Shown piece by piece: positions 1 to 8,606 of a DNA stretch of 64,000 nucleotides (within the stretch, counting starts at the first letter, position 1; every line of letters begins with the position of its first letter). The notes under the pieces were generated by a model. The model was not told where the DNA came from and did not search any database. It worked only from the letters and a program-made list of their open reading frames with translations. This DNA comes from Lientehia sp934351765. GTDB lineage: Bacteria > Bacillota > Clostridia > Lachnospirales > Lachnospiraceae. The stretch lies in assembly GCF_052118925.1 (NCBI RefSeq), contig NZ_JBQKGG010000012.1, positions 1 to 64,000 of the forward strand, given 5' to 3'. A program made the translations under genes and the position numbers.

Positions 1-96
1 CGTTACGTTTGCTGCCTTTACCATTGCATCTGCTGCCTCGATGGAAGCAACAAGTCCTTTTGTTTCGATCATTCCAAGTGCCTGCTGTGCTGCCAT
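1..96 (-). CDS. eutM: Bacterial microcompartment shell protein EutM-like (5' part only)
   Basis: Only the first 32 codons lie in the window. They read MAAQQALGMIETKGLV and continue with an alanine-rich helix, which is the opening of the small hexameric BMC-domain shell proteins (EutM/PduA/CcmK class). An AGGAGG stands 8 bases before the ATG. It is the last gene seen in the eut operon, 88 bases downstream of eutE. Hexamers of this family tile the facets of the ethanolamine microcompartment and leave a small pore. The identity as a BMC shell protein is firm; the choice of eutM over a close paralogue rests on its place in the operon. Confidence 0.85.
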   Translation of the reverse strand, partial: MAAQQALGMIETKGLVASIEAADAMVKAANVT

Positions 97-184
97 ATCT
101 GTTTCCTCCTTACTTTGATTTCTGATTTTTATTTCTGGATTTGTTCCTCATATTTTTCAGAGAACCGCCCGTTCCGTCCGGAAA

Positions 185-1663
185 TTATGCACTCTGAATT
201 CGCTTGATGATCTCCTTCACCACTGCATCCACATCCATATCGCCGAGCTTTGTGCCTGCCTTGCAGATTCCCTCGGAGCAGTCCGGAAGCTTCTTCTTAA
301 TATCTGCCAGCTCACACTGTCCCTCTGCCACATAACGAAGGTTCATCAGCTGCTTCGGTCCCACATTCTCAGATGTGGCACTTCCGCCGACTGCACCGCA
401 TCCCAGAGTCAGCGCCGGCTGCATTCCAGTGGTTGCACCGATGCCACCCAGTGCACTGGGGGTATTTACCATAATTCTGGAGGCTGGGATCCTTCTTGCG
501 AAATAATCAACCATCTTCTCATCCCTGGTATGCAAGGAGAAGGTATGGCCTGCGCCCTCATAATGCAGGATTTCCTGACTCAGCTTACAGATTTCCACAT
601 AAGAAGGTGCGGTGTAGAATGCCAGAATCGGTGCCAGCTTCTCGTTGGAGTACGGATGTCCTCTTCCTACTCCGGTCTCCCTGGCCACCAGAACCTTTGT
701 ACCTGCCGGAATCTCAATGCCTGCCAGATCTGCGATTGCCTGTGCGGAACGTCCGACGATCATAGGGTTCATGGTTCCATTTGCACGGAGGATAAAGTTT
801 CCAAGCTTCTTTACCTGCTCCGGTGTCAGGAAATAGGCTCCCTGGCGCTCCATCTCTTTGCGGACGGTCTCCTCCATATCATCATCGCAGACGACCGACT
901 GCTCAGAAGCACAGATCGTACCGTTGTCAAAGGTCTTGGAATCCATGATCCTCTTTACAGCCAGCGGCACATCTGCGGTCCTTTCAATATAGGCAGGACC
1001 GTTTCCGGGTCCTACGCCGATTGCCGGTGTGCCGGAAGAATAAGCAGCACGTACCATGGCAGAACCGCCGGTTGCCAGGATCAGCGCCACATCCGGATGC
1101 TTCATCAGGTTGTCTGTTGCCTGAATGGTCGGAATCGTAATGCAGGATACCAGATCCTCGTTTCCTCCCGCCTCTGCAATTGCCTGACGAATCACCTTAA
1201 CCGCCTCCAGAATGCAGTTTCTTGCATTGGGGTGAGGGGAGAAGATGATCGCATTTCCTGCCTTGACCGAAATCTCGGACTTATAAAATGCGGTCGAGGT
1301 GGGATTTGTGGACGGGATCAGGCCTGCGATCACGCCTACAGGAACGGCAATGATCCGAAGCCTGCGCTCCTCGTCACGCTCCAGCTCTCCCACGGTCTTC
1401 ATATCCTTGATATACTGGTATACGCCATCACTGGCAAAAATATTTTTAATCGTTTTATCTTCTGCTGTTCCGAATCCGGTTTCCTCATGAGCCATTGCTC
1501 CGAGTCTTGCTGCGTTTCTTACGCCGGCCTCTGCGATCGCTTTTACAATGCGGTCAACCTCTTCCTGGCTCTTCTCGCTCAGCTCGGACTGCGCAGCCTT
1601 TGCTTTTGCTACCAGCTCCCGAACCTCCTGTACAGACAACAGATCCTTGTCATATAACTGCAT
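185..1663 (-). CDS. eutE: Acetaldehyde dehydrogenase (CoA-acylating), ethanolamine pathway
   Basis: The 492-residue protein belongs to the CoA-acylating aldehyde dehydrogenases. It converts acetaldehyde, NAD+ and CoA to acetyl-CoA inside the microcompartment. The catalytic cysteine lies in FDNGTICASEQS (about residue 250) and the glycine-rich stretch GVGPGNGPAY supports cofactor binding. The N-terminal 20 residues form an amphipathic helix (KDLLSVQEVRELVAKAKAA) of the sort that targets cargo to BMC shells in this family. The start follows CAGGAGAGG with normal spacing. It lies between eutL and eutM, as in other Firmicute eut operons. Confidence 0.95.
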   Translation of the reverse strand: MQLYDKDLLSVQEVRELVAKAKAAQSELSEKSQEEVDRIVKAIAEAGVRNAARLGAMAHEETGFGTAEDKTIKNIFASDGVYQYIKDMKTVGELERDEERRLRIIAVPVGVIAGLIPSTNPTSTAFYKSEISVKAGNAIIFSPHPNARNCILEAVKVIRQAIAEAGGNEDLVSCITIPTIQATDNLMKHPDVALILATGGSAMVRAAYSSGTPAIGVGPGNGPAYIERTADVPLAVKRIMDSKTFDNGTICASEQSVVCDDDMEETVRKEMERQGAYFLTPEQVKKLGNFILRANGTMNPMIVGRSAQAIADLAGIEIPAGTKVLVARETGVGRGHPYSNEKLAPILAFYTAPSYVEICKLSQEILHYEGAGHTFSLHTRDEKMVDYFARRIPASRIMVNTPSALGGIGATTGMQPALTLGCGAVGGSATSENVGPKQLMNLRYVAEGQCELADIKKKLPDCSEGICKAGTKLGDMDVDAVVKEIIKRIQSA

Positions 1664-1781
1664 AAGTCTACCTCTCCTGTTTCCTGTTCCTGTATCTCAT
1701 GCTTCCACAGCTGTCACACAGCCATAAGTTTCTATCATTCCTGACGCTTTCATGTACTGCCCCTCTTTCTCGGTCTGCACA

Positions 1782-2432
1782 TTATTCCTTCGGATTGTCT
1801 GCCACAAATTCCACCGCTGCTGCAAATGCATCACAGGCTGCCTTGCAGGCGGACTGGCTTCCGGTCAGCAGTGCGCCGCCGAAGTTGGTCTCGGAAGGCG
1901 GTGCATACAAAACGCACATTTTTACATCTGCTGCCTTAAGGGCCGCATCTACGCCGTACATTGCCTCCAGGGGCGGCGCGATCAGATACGCCAGTGCTTC
2001 ACCCTCCCGGATTCCTGCACCCTCGGAAAGATAGGAGCCGGTACGGGAAATGCAGTGTGCATAGTAGATAATGGTATCGTCTTCATTTGCAGAAACAAAG
2101 TGTGCCTGATTCTCGATCACGTCTACACATGCCTCCAGGCCGCTCTTTACCTCTGCGGGATTGGGGCCGGCCAGCATACCGATGATCTCACCGGCAAGCC
2201 TGGTGTTTGCATTGTCTGCGCCGCCGTAAAAGCTCTTTGCATATACAACCTTTACGTCTGTCTTCTTTGTTGCTTCATCTAATGCGGTATACGTTACATC
2301 ATCGCTGTTTGCGGTGATCAGCGCCAGGGATTTCATTCCGGGCTCCAGCTTTAATTCCTTTGCCATATCGGGACTTACATTGGGGATAATCTTTGTGGCA
2401 AGGACCTCCGCTTTGATCGGGTCTCGTTTCAT
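1782..2432 (-). CDS. eutL: Ethanolamine microcompartment shell protein EutL (tandem BMC domains)
   Basis: The 216-residue product has the length and sequence of EutL, a pseudohexameric trimer whose two fused BMC domains form a gated pore. Recognisable stretches are EVLATKIIPNVSPDMAKEL near the N terminus and LTGSQSACKAACDAF near the C terminus. An AGGAGG lies 8 bases before the ATG. It sits 27 bases after eutC and 118 bases before eutE on the same strand. No hairpin with a T-run was found in that 118-base gap, so eutE is probably cotranscribed. Confidence 0.93.
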   Translation of the reverse strand: MKRDPIKAEVLATKIIPNVSPDMAKELKLEPGMKSLALITANSDDVTYTALDEATKKTDVKVVYAKSFYGGADNANTRLAGEIIGMLAGPNPAEVKSGLEACVDVIENQAHFVSANEDDTIIYYAHCISRTGSYLSEGAGIREGEALAYLIAPPLEAMYGVDAALKAADVKMCVLYAPPSETNFGGALLTGSQSACKAACDAFAAAVEFVADNPKE

Positions 2433-2459
2433 GGTGCTTCCTCCTGTTCTCTTTGATTT

Positions 2460-3392
2460 TTACAGTTTCAGGTCTGTACCGCTGGCCTTCTTCTCCAGGA
2501 TTTTCTTGATGATCCCGGCGATATGGGCACCGGCCTCTGCCGGAATCGTACCGGCCTTATGAATATTGGATACAACCGTTCTTCTGGCTTCCGGCATGCC
2601 GATGGCTGCCTTGTAGGCAATATAGGCAGACATCGACTCCGCGGTAATCAGGCCGGGACGCTCACCGATGAGCACACAGGTCACATCTGCACCGACAATC
2701 TCGGAGATCTCGTCCATGACGCCTACACGGCCGTACTTTACAAAGAACGGTGTTCCGACATCGATTCCATAGCTCTTTAAGCCCTGTTCGATTGCAGGAA
2801 GCACATCACCGACATTTGCCGCTACCGCTGCGGAGCTTAATCCGTCTGAGACATAGAGCTGTACAGTGGGATGCATTTTGCATGTTTCCTTTATCATCCT
2901 GACGCCTTCTTCATTCAGCCTTCTGCCAAGATCCGGTCTCGTGAGATACGTATCCTTGCTGTCGCATCTGGTCTGTACGGTAAACAGTCCCATATCATCA
3001 ATAAGCTTCTGATCTACATCAGAGAATACAGCGTCCTGTGCAGCGGAATGTGCGGCACGGAACTGCAGCACAGGATCTGTCTTGTATCTTGCGCCCGCCT
3101 TACCGATTCCGAGACGGCAGGGTGCATACTGCTTCAGATCATAAAATGCTTCTTTGTTTACCGGGTCCTTTACCAGATACTGCTGCTTGAGATCCACCGT
3201 ACCTACATCGGGAATGCAGCCGTCCTCGATGGTCGGAGGAACCAGATGGGGCATTTCCTCTGCCGCCGCATTGGAGCCGGGGATATCGGTGAACGGATCC
3301 TTGTGTTCTGCCTTTTCGGTCTGTCCGCCGTCCAGGTTCATCTCGGATAATACCTGGGCGATAATATTTCTTAAATCATTTTCGTTTACCAA
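2460..3392 (-). CDS. eutC: Ethanolamine ammonia-lyase small (beta) subunit
   Basis: The 310-residue protein is the light subunit of adenosylcobalamin-dependent ethanolamine ammonia-lyase, which splits ethanolamine to acetaldehyde and ammonia. The N-terminal 60 residues are variable and acidic. The conserved part starts near LGIGKAGARYKTDPVLQFR and includes DGLSSAAVAAN and CVLIGERPGL, typical of EutC. The start is TTG: the only well-spaced ribosome site, AGGAGG, lies 9 bases before TTG GTA AAC. It follows eutB by 13 bases. Subunit identity is firm; the TTG start is an inference from spacing. Confidence 0.94.
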   Translation of the reverse strand: MVNENDLRNIIAQVLSEMNLDGGQTEKAEHKDPFTDIPGSNAAAEEMPHLVPPTIEDGCIPDVGTVDLKQQYLVKDPVNKEAFYDLKQYAPCRLGIGKAGARYKTDPVLQFRAAHSAAQDAVFSDVDQKLIDDMGLFTVQTRCDSKDTYLTRPDLGRRLNEEGVRMIKETCKMHPTVQLYVSDGLSSAAVAANVGDVLPAIEQGLKSYGIDVGTPFFVKYGRVGVMDEISEIVGADVTCVLIGERPGLITAESMSAYIAYKAAIGMPEARRTVVSNIHKAGTIPAEAGAHIAGIIKKILEKKASGTDLKL

Positions 3393-3405
3393 GATTCCAT
3401 ACCTC

Positions 3406-4773
3406 CTACTTTAAGAATACAGATGCGTCGCCGGCCAGCAAAGTCAGCTTTCCGTCTCTGGAAAGTCCCCATTTCTCCAGCCACTGGTCAAATTCCTTAA
3501 TGGGACGGAGTCCGAATACTTCACGGAGTGCCGCTGCTTCATGGAAGCCGGTGCACTGGTACATTAACATACAGTCATCGCCCTGAGGTACGCCCATGAT
3601 ATAGTTGCAGCCTGCGGCTACCAGCAGGGTTGCCAGGTTCTCGATATCATTCTGGTCTGTCTTCATATGGTTGGTATAGCATGCGTCGCAGCCCATAGGG
3701 ATTCCGGTCAGCTTGCCCATGAAATGATCCTCCAGTCCGGCTCTTGTTACCTGCTTGGAATCATACAGGTATTCCGGTCCGATGAAGCCTACAACCGTAT
3801 TAACCAGGAACGGGTGATACCGCTTTGCGAAGCCGTAGCATCTTGCCTCCATGGTCACCTGATCCCAGCCATGATGCGCGTCGGAGGAGAGCTCAGAGCC
3901 CTGTCCGGTCTCAAAGTACATCACATTAGGACCTGTACTGGTCGCTTCCTTGAGCATCATGTCATGCCCCTCCTGGATCATGGATGCGTTCAGACCGAAC
4001 GCCTCATTTCCTTTCTGAGAGCCTGCGATGGACTGGAACATCAGATCGATCGGCACATGATTCTTTCGGATTGCTTCCATCTGTGTCGTCACATGTGCCA
4101 GTACACAGATCTGTGTCGGAATTTCATATTTATTCTTGATCTCATCAAAGCGTTTCAGGATCGTGGAAACGCTTTCCACGGAATCATCTACGGGATTCAG
4201 GCCGATAACTGCATCGCCGCAGCCAAGGCTCAGGCCTTCCAGTACGGAAGCCGTAATACCCTTGGGATCATCGATGGTATTGTTCGGCTGAAGTCTGGAG
4301 GAGAAGGTTCCGGGAAGACCAATCGTGGTATTGCAGTGTGCCGTAACTGTGATCTTCTTTGCTCCGTACACCAGATCCAGATTGCTCATAAGCTTGCACA
4401 CAGCGGCAACCATCTCACTAGTCAGGCCTCTGGACACGCGCCGGATCATAGCACCTGTGGTCTGAGTATCCAGGATCCACTCACGGAATTCACCAACCGT
4501 CCAGCCCTTGATCTCATTGTAAATGGCCTCATTCACATCGTCCTGAATAATTCTGGTAACTTCATCTTCCTCGTAAGGCACAGCCGGATTATTTCGCAGA
4601 TCCTGAAGTGTGATATGAGAAAGAACCGCCTTTGCCGCTACACGCTCTTCCGCGGACTCTGCTGCGATCCCTGCCAGCTTATCGCCGGATTTTTCTTCGT
4701 TCGCTTTCGCCATAACCTCACAAAGAGACTTAAACTGATACACTTTTCCAAATAGTTTTGTTTTAAGAATCAA
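3406..4773 (-). CDS. eutB: Ethanolamine ammonia-lyase large (alpha) subunit
   Basis: The 455-residue protein matches the normal length of EutB, which carries the TIM-barrel active site and binds ethanolamine and the cobalamin corrin ring. Conserved blocks seen are GLTSEMVAAVCKLMSNLDL, HCNTTIGLPGTFSSRLQPN and a C-terminal MGVPQGDDCMLMYQ. The reading frame begins MILKTKLFG, the usual EutB opening, but the first codon is TTG, preceded by AAAGGAG at 10 bases. A 110-base gap separates it from eutA. That gap is A-rich in transcript sense and contains a small AAGGA..TCCTT inverted repeat but no clear terminator. Confidence 0.95.
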   Translation of the reverse strand: MILKTKLFGKVYQFKSLCEVMAKANEEKSGDKLAGIAAESAEERVAAKAVLSHITLQDLRNNPAVPYEEDEVTRIIQDDVNEAIYNEIKGWTVGEFREWILDTQTTGAMIRRVSRGLTSEMVAAVCKLMSNLDLVYGAKKITVTAHCNTTIGLPGTFSSRLQPNNTIDDPKGITASVLEGLSLGCGDAVIGLNPVDDSVESVSTILKRFDEIKNKYEIPTQICVLAHVTTQMEAIRKNHVPIDLMFQSIAGSQKGNEAFGLNASMIQEGHDMMLKEATSTGPNVMYFETGQGSELSSDAHHGWDQVTMEARCYGFAKRYHPFLVNTVVGFIGPEYLYDSKQVTRAGLEDHFMGKLTGIPMGCDACYTNHMKTDQNDIENLATLLVAAGCNYIMGVPQGDDCMLMYQCTGFHEAAALREVFGLRPIKEFDQWLEKWGLSRDGKLTLLAGDASVFLK

Positions 4774-4883
4774 TTGTTTCCATCTCCTTTTCTGTTTTTT
4801 GTTTCACCAATTCTTTTTTCGGAGTCAATCAATCTGCATGTAAATTCTGTTCTTAGGATTTCGTTTCTGTAAGGAGTTATTCC

Positions 4884-6314
4884 TTATGAGTTAAAAATCA
4901 GTGTTTTGATAACCACAGGAACGACCCGTCCCTCTGCCACCGGTTCCCCGATGTCAATATAGTCGCCGTCAGATGCGTGGATCCCATCAATACAGATTAC
5001 TTCCTTTTTCCGTTCCAGCATCACATTCAGCGCATTTCCGAGAACCTTTGCAATGTCATTCTCAATCACCAGGATCAGAGGATGCACACTGTTTAAGATC
5101 CCGCCTGCTCCCTCAAGGATCCAGGCTGCAAGCTCCTGGATCTGCCGGAATCCGGTATGATACGCTCCAGAAAATGCAATCGCTGCCGGCTCCTGCTTTC
5201 CGTCCTCCACATAAAAAGCGAGGCCACGCTTCAGTGTTTCCACAAAATGCCCGTGCTCCTGCTCATCCTCTGCCTGGATCCGTATCACCGGCATATTCTT
5301 AATAGGGAGCTTATCCCGCTGGTAGCTGATGGTACTTCCGCTTACACTTGTGGAATGAGTTCCTGCACCGACAACCGTTGCCCGGATAGTTTCCGCTGCC
5401 TCATACTGATGGATTCTTCCAAAGGACGAGTTCGCCTTCACTGCCTTTGCAAGCAGGACGCCCACATCCCCGAAACGGAACGGATCTGTTTCCGTCGGAT
5501 GACGCATGCACTCTGCCACGCCTCCGGAAAATGTTACCGCTGTGACAGGCGGCTCCTTTGCCAGTGGCTTTCCGTCGTTGGTATACAGCTTCTTATGAAA
5601 GCTGTCTGCCTCCTTTAAATGGATCGCCATGGCGAGCTGGTCTGCCATATATTCGCAGACCCGGTAAAGCAGCTTTTCATCTGCCCGGTCTCCAGCCTGG
5701 ATCCGGATATCATGAGCTTCCGCCAGTTCTTTTATTGTCGGAAAAACATAGGTAATTACACCGTTCTCCACCTTGATCAGCCGTCCGCCAATATCCAGAC
5801 AGCTTGTCCCGCGGACCGCTCCCTTCTGGAAAAATGCAAGGTTGCTGGTTCCGCCGCCGATGTCGATATTAACCACCACTTCCCGTTTTTCTTCCGAGAT
5901 CCGGTCTGCACCTGCACCCCGGCCGGAAAGCACCGACTCCAGATCCGGCCCCGCCGTTGCAACCACGAAATCGCCGGCCATGTCGCTGAGTGTCTCCAGG
6001 ACGCTGTTGGCATTCTGCTTTCTGGCCGTCTCCCCCGTAATGATCACCGCACCGGTCTTCAGATTCTCCGGCTTCATTCCCGCTTTCTCATATTCCTTCC
6101 GGATGATCTCGCGGACCTTTTCCGCATCAATCTCTGTCTGGGACTTCAGCGGGGTAAAATAGATACTGCTCCGATAGATCACTTCCTTATCCACGATGCT
6201 GATCCTGGGTACGGTATAGCTGCTCGCCAGATTCACGATCGTAAGACGGCTGAAGATCAGCTGAGTCGTTGAGGTTCCGATATCAATACCTACACTGAGA
6301 ATCTGTTCTTTCAT
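4884..6314 (-). CDS. eutA: Ethanolamine ammonia-lyase reactivating factor EutA
   Basis: The 476-residue protein is an actin/Hsp70-fold ATPase of the EutA family. It removes damaged cobalamin from EutBC so that fresh adenosylcobalamin can bind. The phosphate-binding motif VGIDIGTSTTQLIF is at the N terminus, and a second nucleotide-binding block, VVNIDIGGGTSNLAFF, is near residue 170. AGGAGG precedes the ATG by 10 bases. In many Firmicute operons the regulators eutV and eutW lie just upstream of eutA; here eutP is directly upstream with a 34-base gap. Confidence 0.93.
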   Translation of the reverse strand: MKEQILSVGIDIGTSTTQLIFSRLTIVNLASSYTVPRISIVDKEVIYRSSIYFTPLKSQTEIDAEKVREIIRKEYEKAGMKPENLKTGAVIITGETARKQNANSVLETLSDMAGDFVVATAGPDLESVLSGRGAGADRISEEKREVVVNIDIGGGTSNLAFFQKGAVRGTSCLDIGGRLIKVENGVITYVFPTIKELAEAHDIRIQAGDRADEKLLYRVCEYMADQLAMAIHLKEADSFHKKLYTNDGKPLAKEPPVTAVTFSGGVAECMRHPTETDPFRFGDVGVLLAKAVKANSSFGRIHQYEAAETIRATVVGAGTHSTSVSGSTISYQRDKLPIKNMPVIRIQAEDEQEHGHFVETLKRGLAFYVEDGKQEPAAIAFSGAYHTGFRQIQELAAWILEGAGGILNSVHPLILVIENDIAKVLGNALNVMLERKKEVICIDGIHASDGDYIDIGEPVAEGRVVPVVIKTLIFNS

Positions 6315-6348
6315 GATACCTTTTTCCTCCTTTTACTCTCCCCCGGTT

Positions 6349-6804
6349 TTACTGCTCACTTTTCAGGTAATCGAGAAATTCCCCGAACCCGGTTCCCTCA
6401 TAACTGCTGGTAACAAAAACCCTCCTCGCGCCGGCTGCCTTCAAATATCTCCAGGCCTCCCTGATCTGCCCGGCATCTCCCAGGTCTGCTTTTGTCACAA
6501 CCCCGATACAGGGCTTGGCAAAGCTGCTGGAATATCCCGGCGGAAACATGTTCATAGCCGTTCCGACCGGCTGGACCAGAATGATCAGGTCTGCGTCAAC
6601 TGCCGTAACGATCAGCGCTCCCCGCATGTACGTCCGCTCCAAATACTCTCCCGGAGTATCGATCATGGTTCCGTTTACTACCTCTACAGTCTGAGTCTTG
6701 TTATAGTTCAGGTCTTCATGGCTGATATACTGGCAAAGCGTTGTCTTCCCTGCCATGGACGGCCCGATCAAAATCACGCGTTTCATTTTTTTTGTTTCTT
6801 CCAC
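6349..6804 (-). CDS. eutP: EutP/PduV-family small GTPase-like protein
   Basis: The 151-residue protein has a P-loop, GPSMAGKTTL (Walker A), followed by an IDTPGEYLE G3-like block and a VTKADL motif (G4, NKxD class). This order matches EutP/PduV, a Ras-like NTPase of microcompartment operons; acetate kinase activity has been reported for some EutP proteins. The likely start is GTG: AGGAGG sits 7 bases upstream of it, while the internal ATG six codons later has no ribosome site. It lies 14 bases after eutS. Confidence 0.88.
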   Translation of the reverse strand: MEETKKMKRVILIGPSMAGKTTLCQYISHEDLNYNKTQTVEVVNGTMIDTPGEYLERTYMRGALIVTAVDADLIILVQPVGTAMNMFPPGYSSSFAKPCIGVVTKADLGDAGQIREAWRYLKAAGARRVFVTSSYEGTGFGEFLDYLKSEQ

Positions 6805-6818
6805 CCGGAAACCTCCTG

Positions 6819-7166
6819 TCAGGATCTGGTCACCGGTGCCGGTGCAAAGCCCATAGAATCACAGAGCACGCTCATCACATCATGAAGCGCAGCCTCCACA
6901 GCAGAAACATCACCGGTGATAATCAGGGAACCGTTGAACCGGTCCACAAATCCGATCGTAATATCCGCAGCCTTACTTGCCACATCGGCAGCAATGATGG
7001 CTCCCTCGCTTGGCGTTATCGTAAAAATGCCGATGGCACCCTTACCGTCTACCAGTCCCATCTTTCCGTACAGCGCTTCTACGGGATGGGGGATCACATG
7101 AGCCAGTGTAACCTGCCTGCCGGGCACAAATTCCTGTATGATCCGCTCTTTCTTATCTTCGTACAT
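6819..7166 (-). CDS. eutS: Ethanolamine microcompartment shell protein EutS
   Basis: The 115-residue protein has the length and sequence of the EutS/PduU class, a circularly permuted BMC-domain hexamer with an N-terminal beta-barrel plug. The opening RIIQEFVPGRQVTLAHVI is characteristic, followed by AIGIFTITPSEGAIIAADVA. The ribosome site AAAGGGGAAAAAGGA is broad but adequate. It lies 22 bases after eutG and 14 bases before eutP. Confidence 0.92.
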   Translation of the reverse strand: MYEDKKERIIQEFVPGRQVTLAHVIPHPVEALYGKMGLVDGKGAIGIFTITPSEGAIIAADVASKAADITIGFVDRFNGSLIITGDVSAVEAALHDVMSVLCDSMGFAPAPVTRS

Positions 7167-7188
7167 GATTCCTTTTTCCCCTTTCCAG

Positions 7189-8331
7189 TCAGATCAGCTT
7201 TCCGGTATAAGCACGCCGGAAAATTTCCCTGATCTCCTCCTCTGTACAGGATCTGGGATTTGTGCCTGTGCAGGCATCCATGAGCGCCGCCTCTGCCATC
7301 TCGTCCAGAGCTGCCTCAAACTGCTCCCTGCTGATTCCTGCAGCCTGGATTGTATCCGGAATATGAAGCTGTCTCACATACTGCCTTGCCGTCCGCACGG
7401 CACTGAATGCACTTTGACGGATACTGGGTCCCTCCAGACGGAGTACCCTGGCGATCCTTGCATATCTGGCAGCCACCGGCGTCAGGCTGTCATGACAGCC
7501 CGCATTAAATGCCATGACATAGGGAAGCAGGATTCCGTTTGCTCTCCCATGGGGAATGTGAAAATGGGCTCCCATGGTATGTGCCATTCCGTGAACCAGT
7601 CCCAGGCCGGCATTGCTGAATGCGATCCCTGCCAGACAGGACGCATGGTGCATCTTCTGTCTTGCCTCCAGATCGTCCGGATTCTTATAAGCTTTCAACA
7701 GGCTGCTCCGAACCAGCTTTAATGCTTTTTCTGCCGCAGCATCGGTAAAATCATCCGCTCCGGTCGACACAAACGCTTCAATCGCATGGGTAAATACATC
7801 GATCCCCGTGTCTGCTGTAACAGACGGCGGAACGGTTTTTACCAGCTCTGCGTCCAGAATTGCGGCGTCCGGAAGCACTTCATCTGAGATCAACGGATAT
7901 TTCGCAGCTTTTTCCGGATCGCTGATCACCGAAAAACGGCTTACCTCAGAACCGGTCCCGCTTGTAGTCGGAATCGCCACAAGGGTGATTTTTTCAGCCA
8001 GCCCGCCCTTTACCGACAGCCAGTTCATGGCCTTTGCCGCATCAATGGGAGAGCCTCCACCCAATGCAAACAGGATCTGCGGCTTAAAGTCCAGAAGCTG
8101 TCCGATCCCCTTTGTTACCGTTGCGATATCGGGATCAGGCTTTACATCTGAAAAAATCTCGTATCTGATGCCATGTGCTTTCATGGGTTCTGTCAGATAG
8201 CTCACCTTCCCGCTTTCGTGCATAAAACGGTCTGTTACAATAAACGCCCGATCTACACCGGTCAGAAGCTTATCCAGTCCGCCTTTTCCCATATAAATGC
8301 GAGGTTTTAAAACAAACTCTTCCAATTCCAT
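7189..8331 (-). CDS. eutG: Iron-containing alcohol dehydrogenase of the ethanolamine operon
   Basis: The 380-residue product is a group III (iron-activated) alcohol dehydrogenase. It reduces acetaldehyde to ethanol and recycles NAD+ for EutE within the compartment. The nucleotide-binding GGGSPIDAAKAM and the metal-ligand stretch HGMAHTMGAHFHIPHG are visible. The frame is open upstream, but AAAGGAGG 6 bases before the ATG at 8331 fixes the start there; the upstream extension has no family similarity that I recognise. It is the first gene of the operon as seen here. Confidence 0.92.
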   Translation of the reverse strand: MELEEFVLKPRIYMGKGGLDKLLTGVDRAFIVTDRFMHESGKVSYLTEPMKAHGIRYEIFSDVKPDPDIATVTKGIGQLLDFKPQILFALGGGSPIDAAKAMNWLSVKGGLAEKITLVAIPTTSGTGSEVSRFSVISDPEKAAKYPLISDEVLPDAAILDAELVKTVPPSVTADTGIDVFTHAIEAFVSTGADDFTDAAAEKALKLVRSSLLKAYKNPDDLEARQKMHHASCLAGIAFSNAGLGLVHGMAHTMGAHFHIPHGRANGILLPYVMAFNAGCHDSLTPVAARYARIARVLRLEGPSIRQSAFSAVRTARQYVRQLHIPDTIQAAGISREQFEAALDEMAEAALMDACTGTNPRSCTEEEIREIFRRAYTGKLI

Positions 8332-8493
8332 TATCCTCCTTTCTCTCTTCTTAAAAATTATTTCCTCCTTGAGCGTTTCTGATTCGTCCGTTGTCCATTC
8401 AGTCGCCGGAAATCCTTTCCATTTTTCAGACAATAAACTCTGAAAAGTATTTCTGTTCGCAGGATATACTTTCCGGTCAAACGGAGCGTTTTT
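8332..8493 (-). other. Leader of the eut operon; no riboswitch recognised
   Basis: The stretch upstream of eutG holds two purine-rich ribosome-site-like blocks (AAGGAGG and AAAGGAGG, about 40 bases apart), a TTTTCAGA..TCTGAAAA inverted repeat near 8423-8446 and a degenerate copy of the palindromic repeat at 8455-8482. I could not find a cobalamin riboswitch core or the paired hairpins bound by EutV. No convincing -35/-10 pair was found, so the promoter of the operon is unresolved. Confidence 0.4.
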
Positions 8494-8522
8494 GTTTCAC
8501 AGGACGTACTTTCTTATGAAAC
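8494..8522. repeat. Palindromic repeat, copy 1 (plus degenerate neighbour)
   Basis: The sequence is GTTTCACAGG, then a 9-base centre beginning ACGTA, then an imperfect return arm ending TATGAAAC. A second, degenerate version (22 of 28 bases matching the shared consensus) lies just before it at 8455-8482. Related copies occur at 40830, 53366 and 60277. This copy directly abuts the T-run of the terminator at 8523-8577. Confidence 0.75.
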
Positions 8523-8577
8523 AAAAAATGCCCAGGCCGCCTTGTGCTGCTCTGCACAAGACAAGCCCGGACATTTC
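8523..8577 (-). terminator. Intrinsic terminator of the GH18 gene
   Basis: Read on the minus strand, AAATGTCC pairs with GGGCATTT at the base and CTTGTGC pairs with GCACAAG at the tip, followed by six Ts. It lies 30 bases after the stop codon of the GH18 gene and ends where the palindromic repeat begins. Confidence 0.85.
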
Positions 8578-8606
8578 AACGTCTCAGGTATGCTTCCGTA
8601 TTTCTG

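Noticed and set aside
530..1657. A 375-codon open frame on the plus strand across eutE
   Set aside because: It is antisense to a clear EutE gene, has no ribosome site and shows no family pattern; it is a by-product of codon use.
3667..4755. A 362-codon plus-strand frame across eutB
   Set aside because: Antisense shadow of EutB, Cys/His-rich and without start signals.
8332..8493. Cobalamin riboswitch before eutG
   Set aside because: The conserved B12-box bases were not found and the stretch is too short for the full aptamer.
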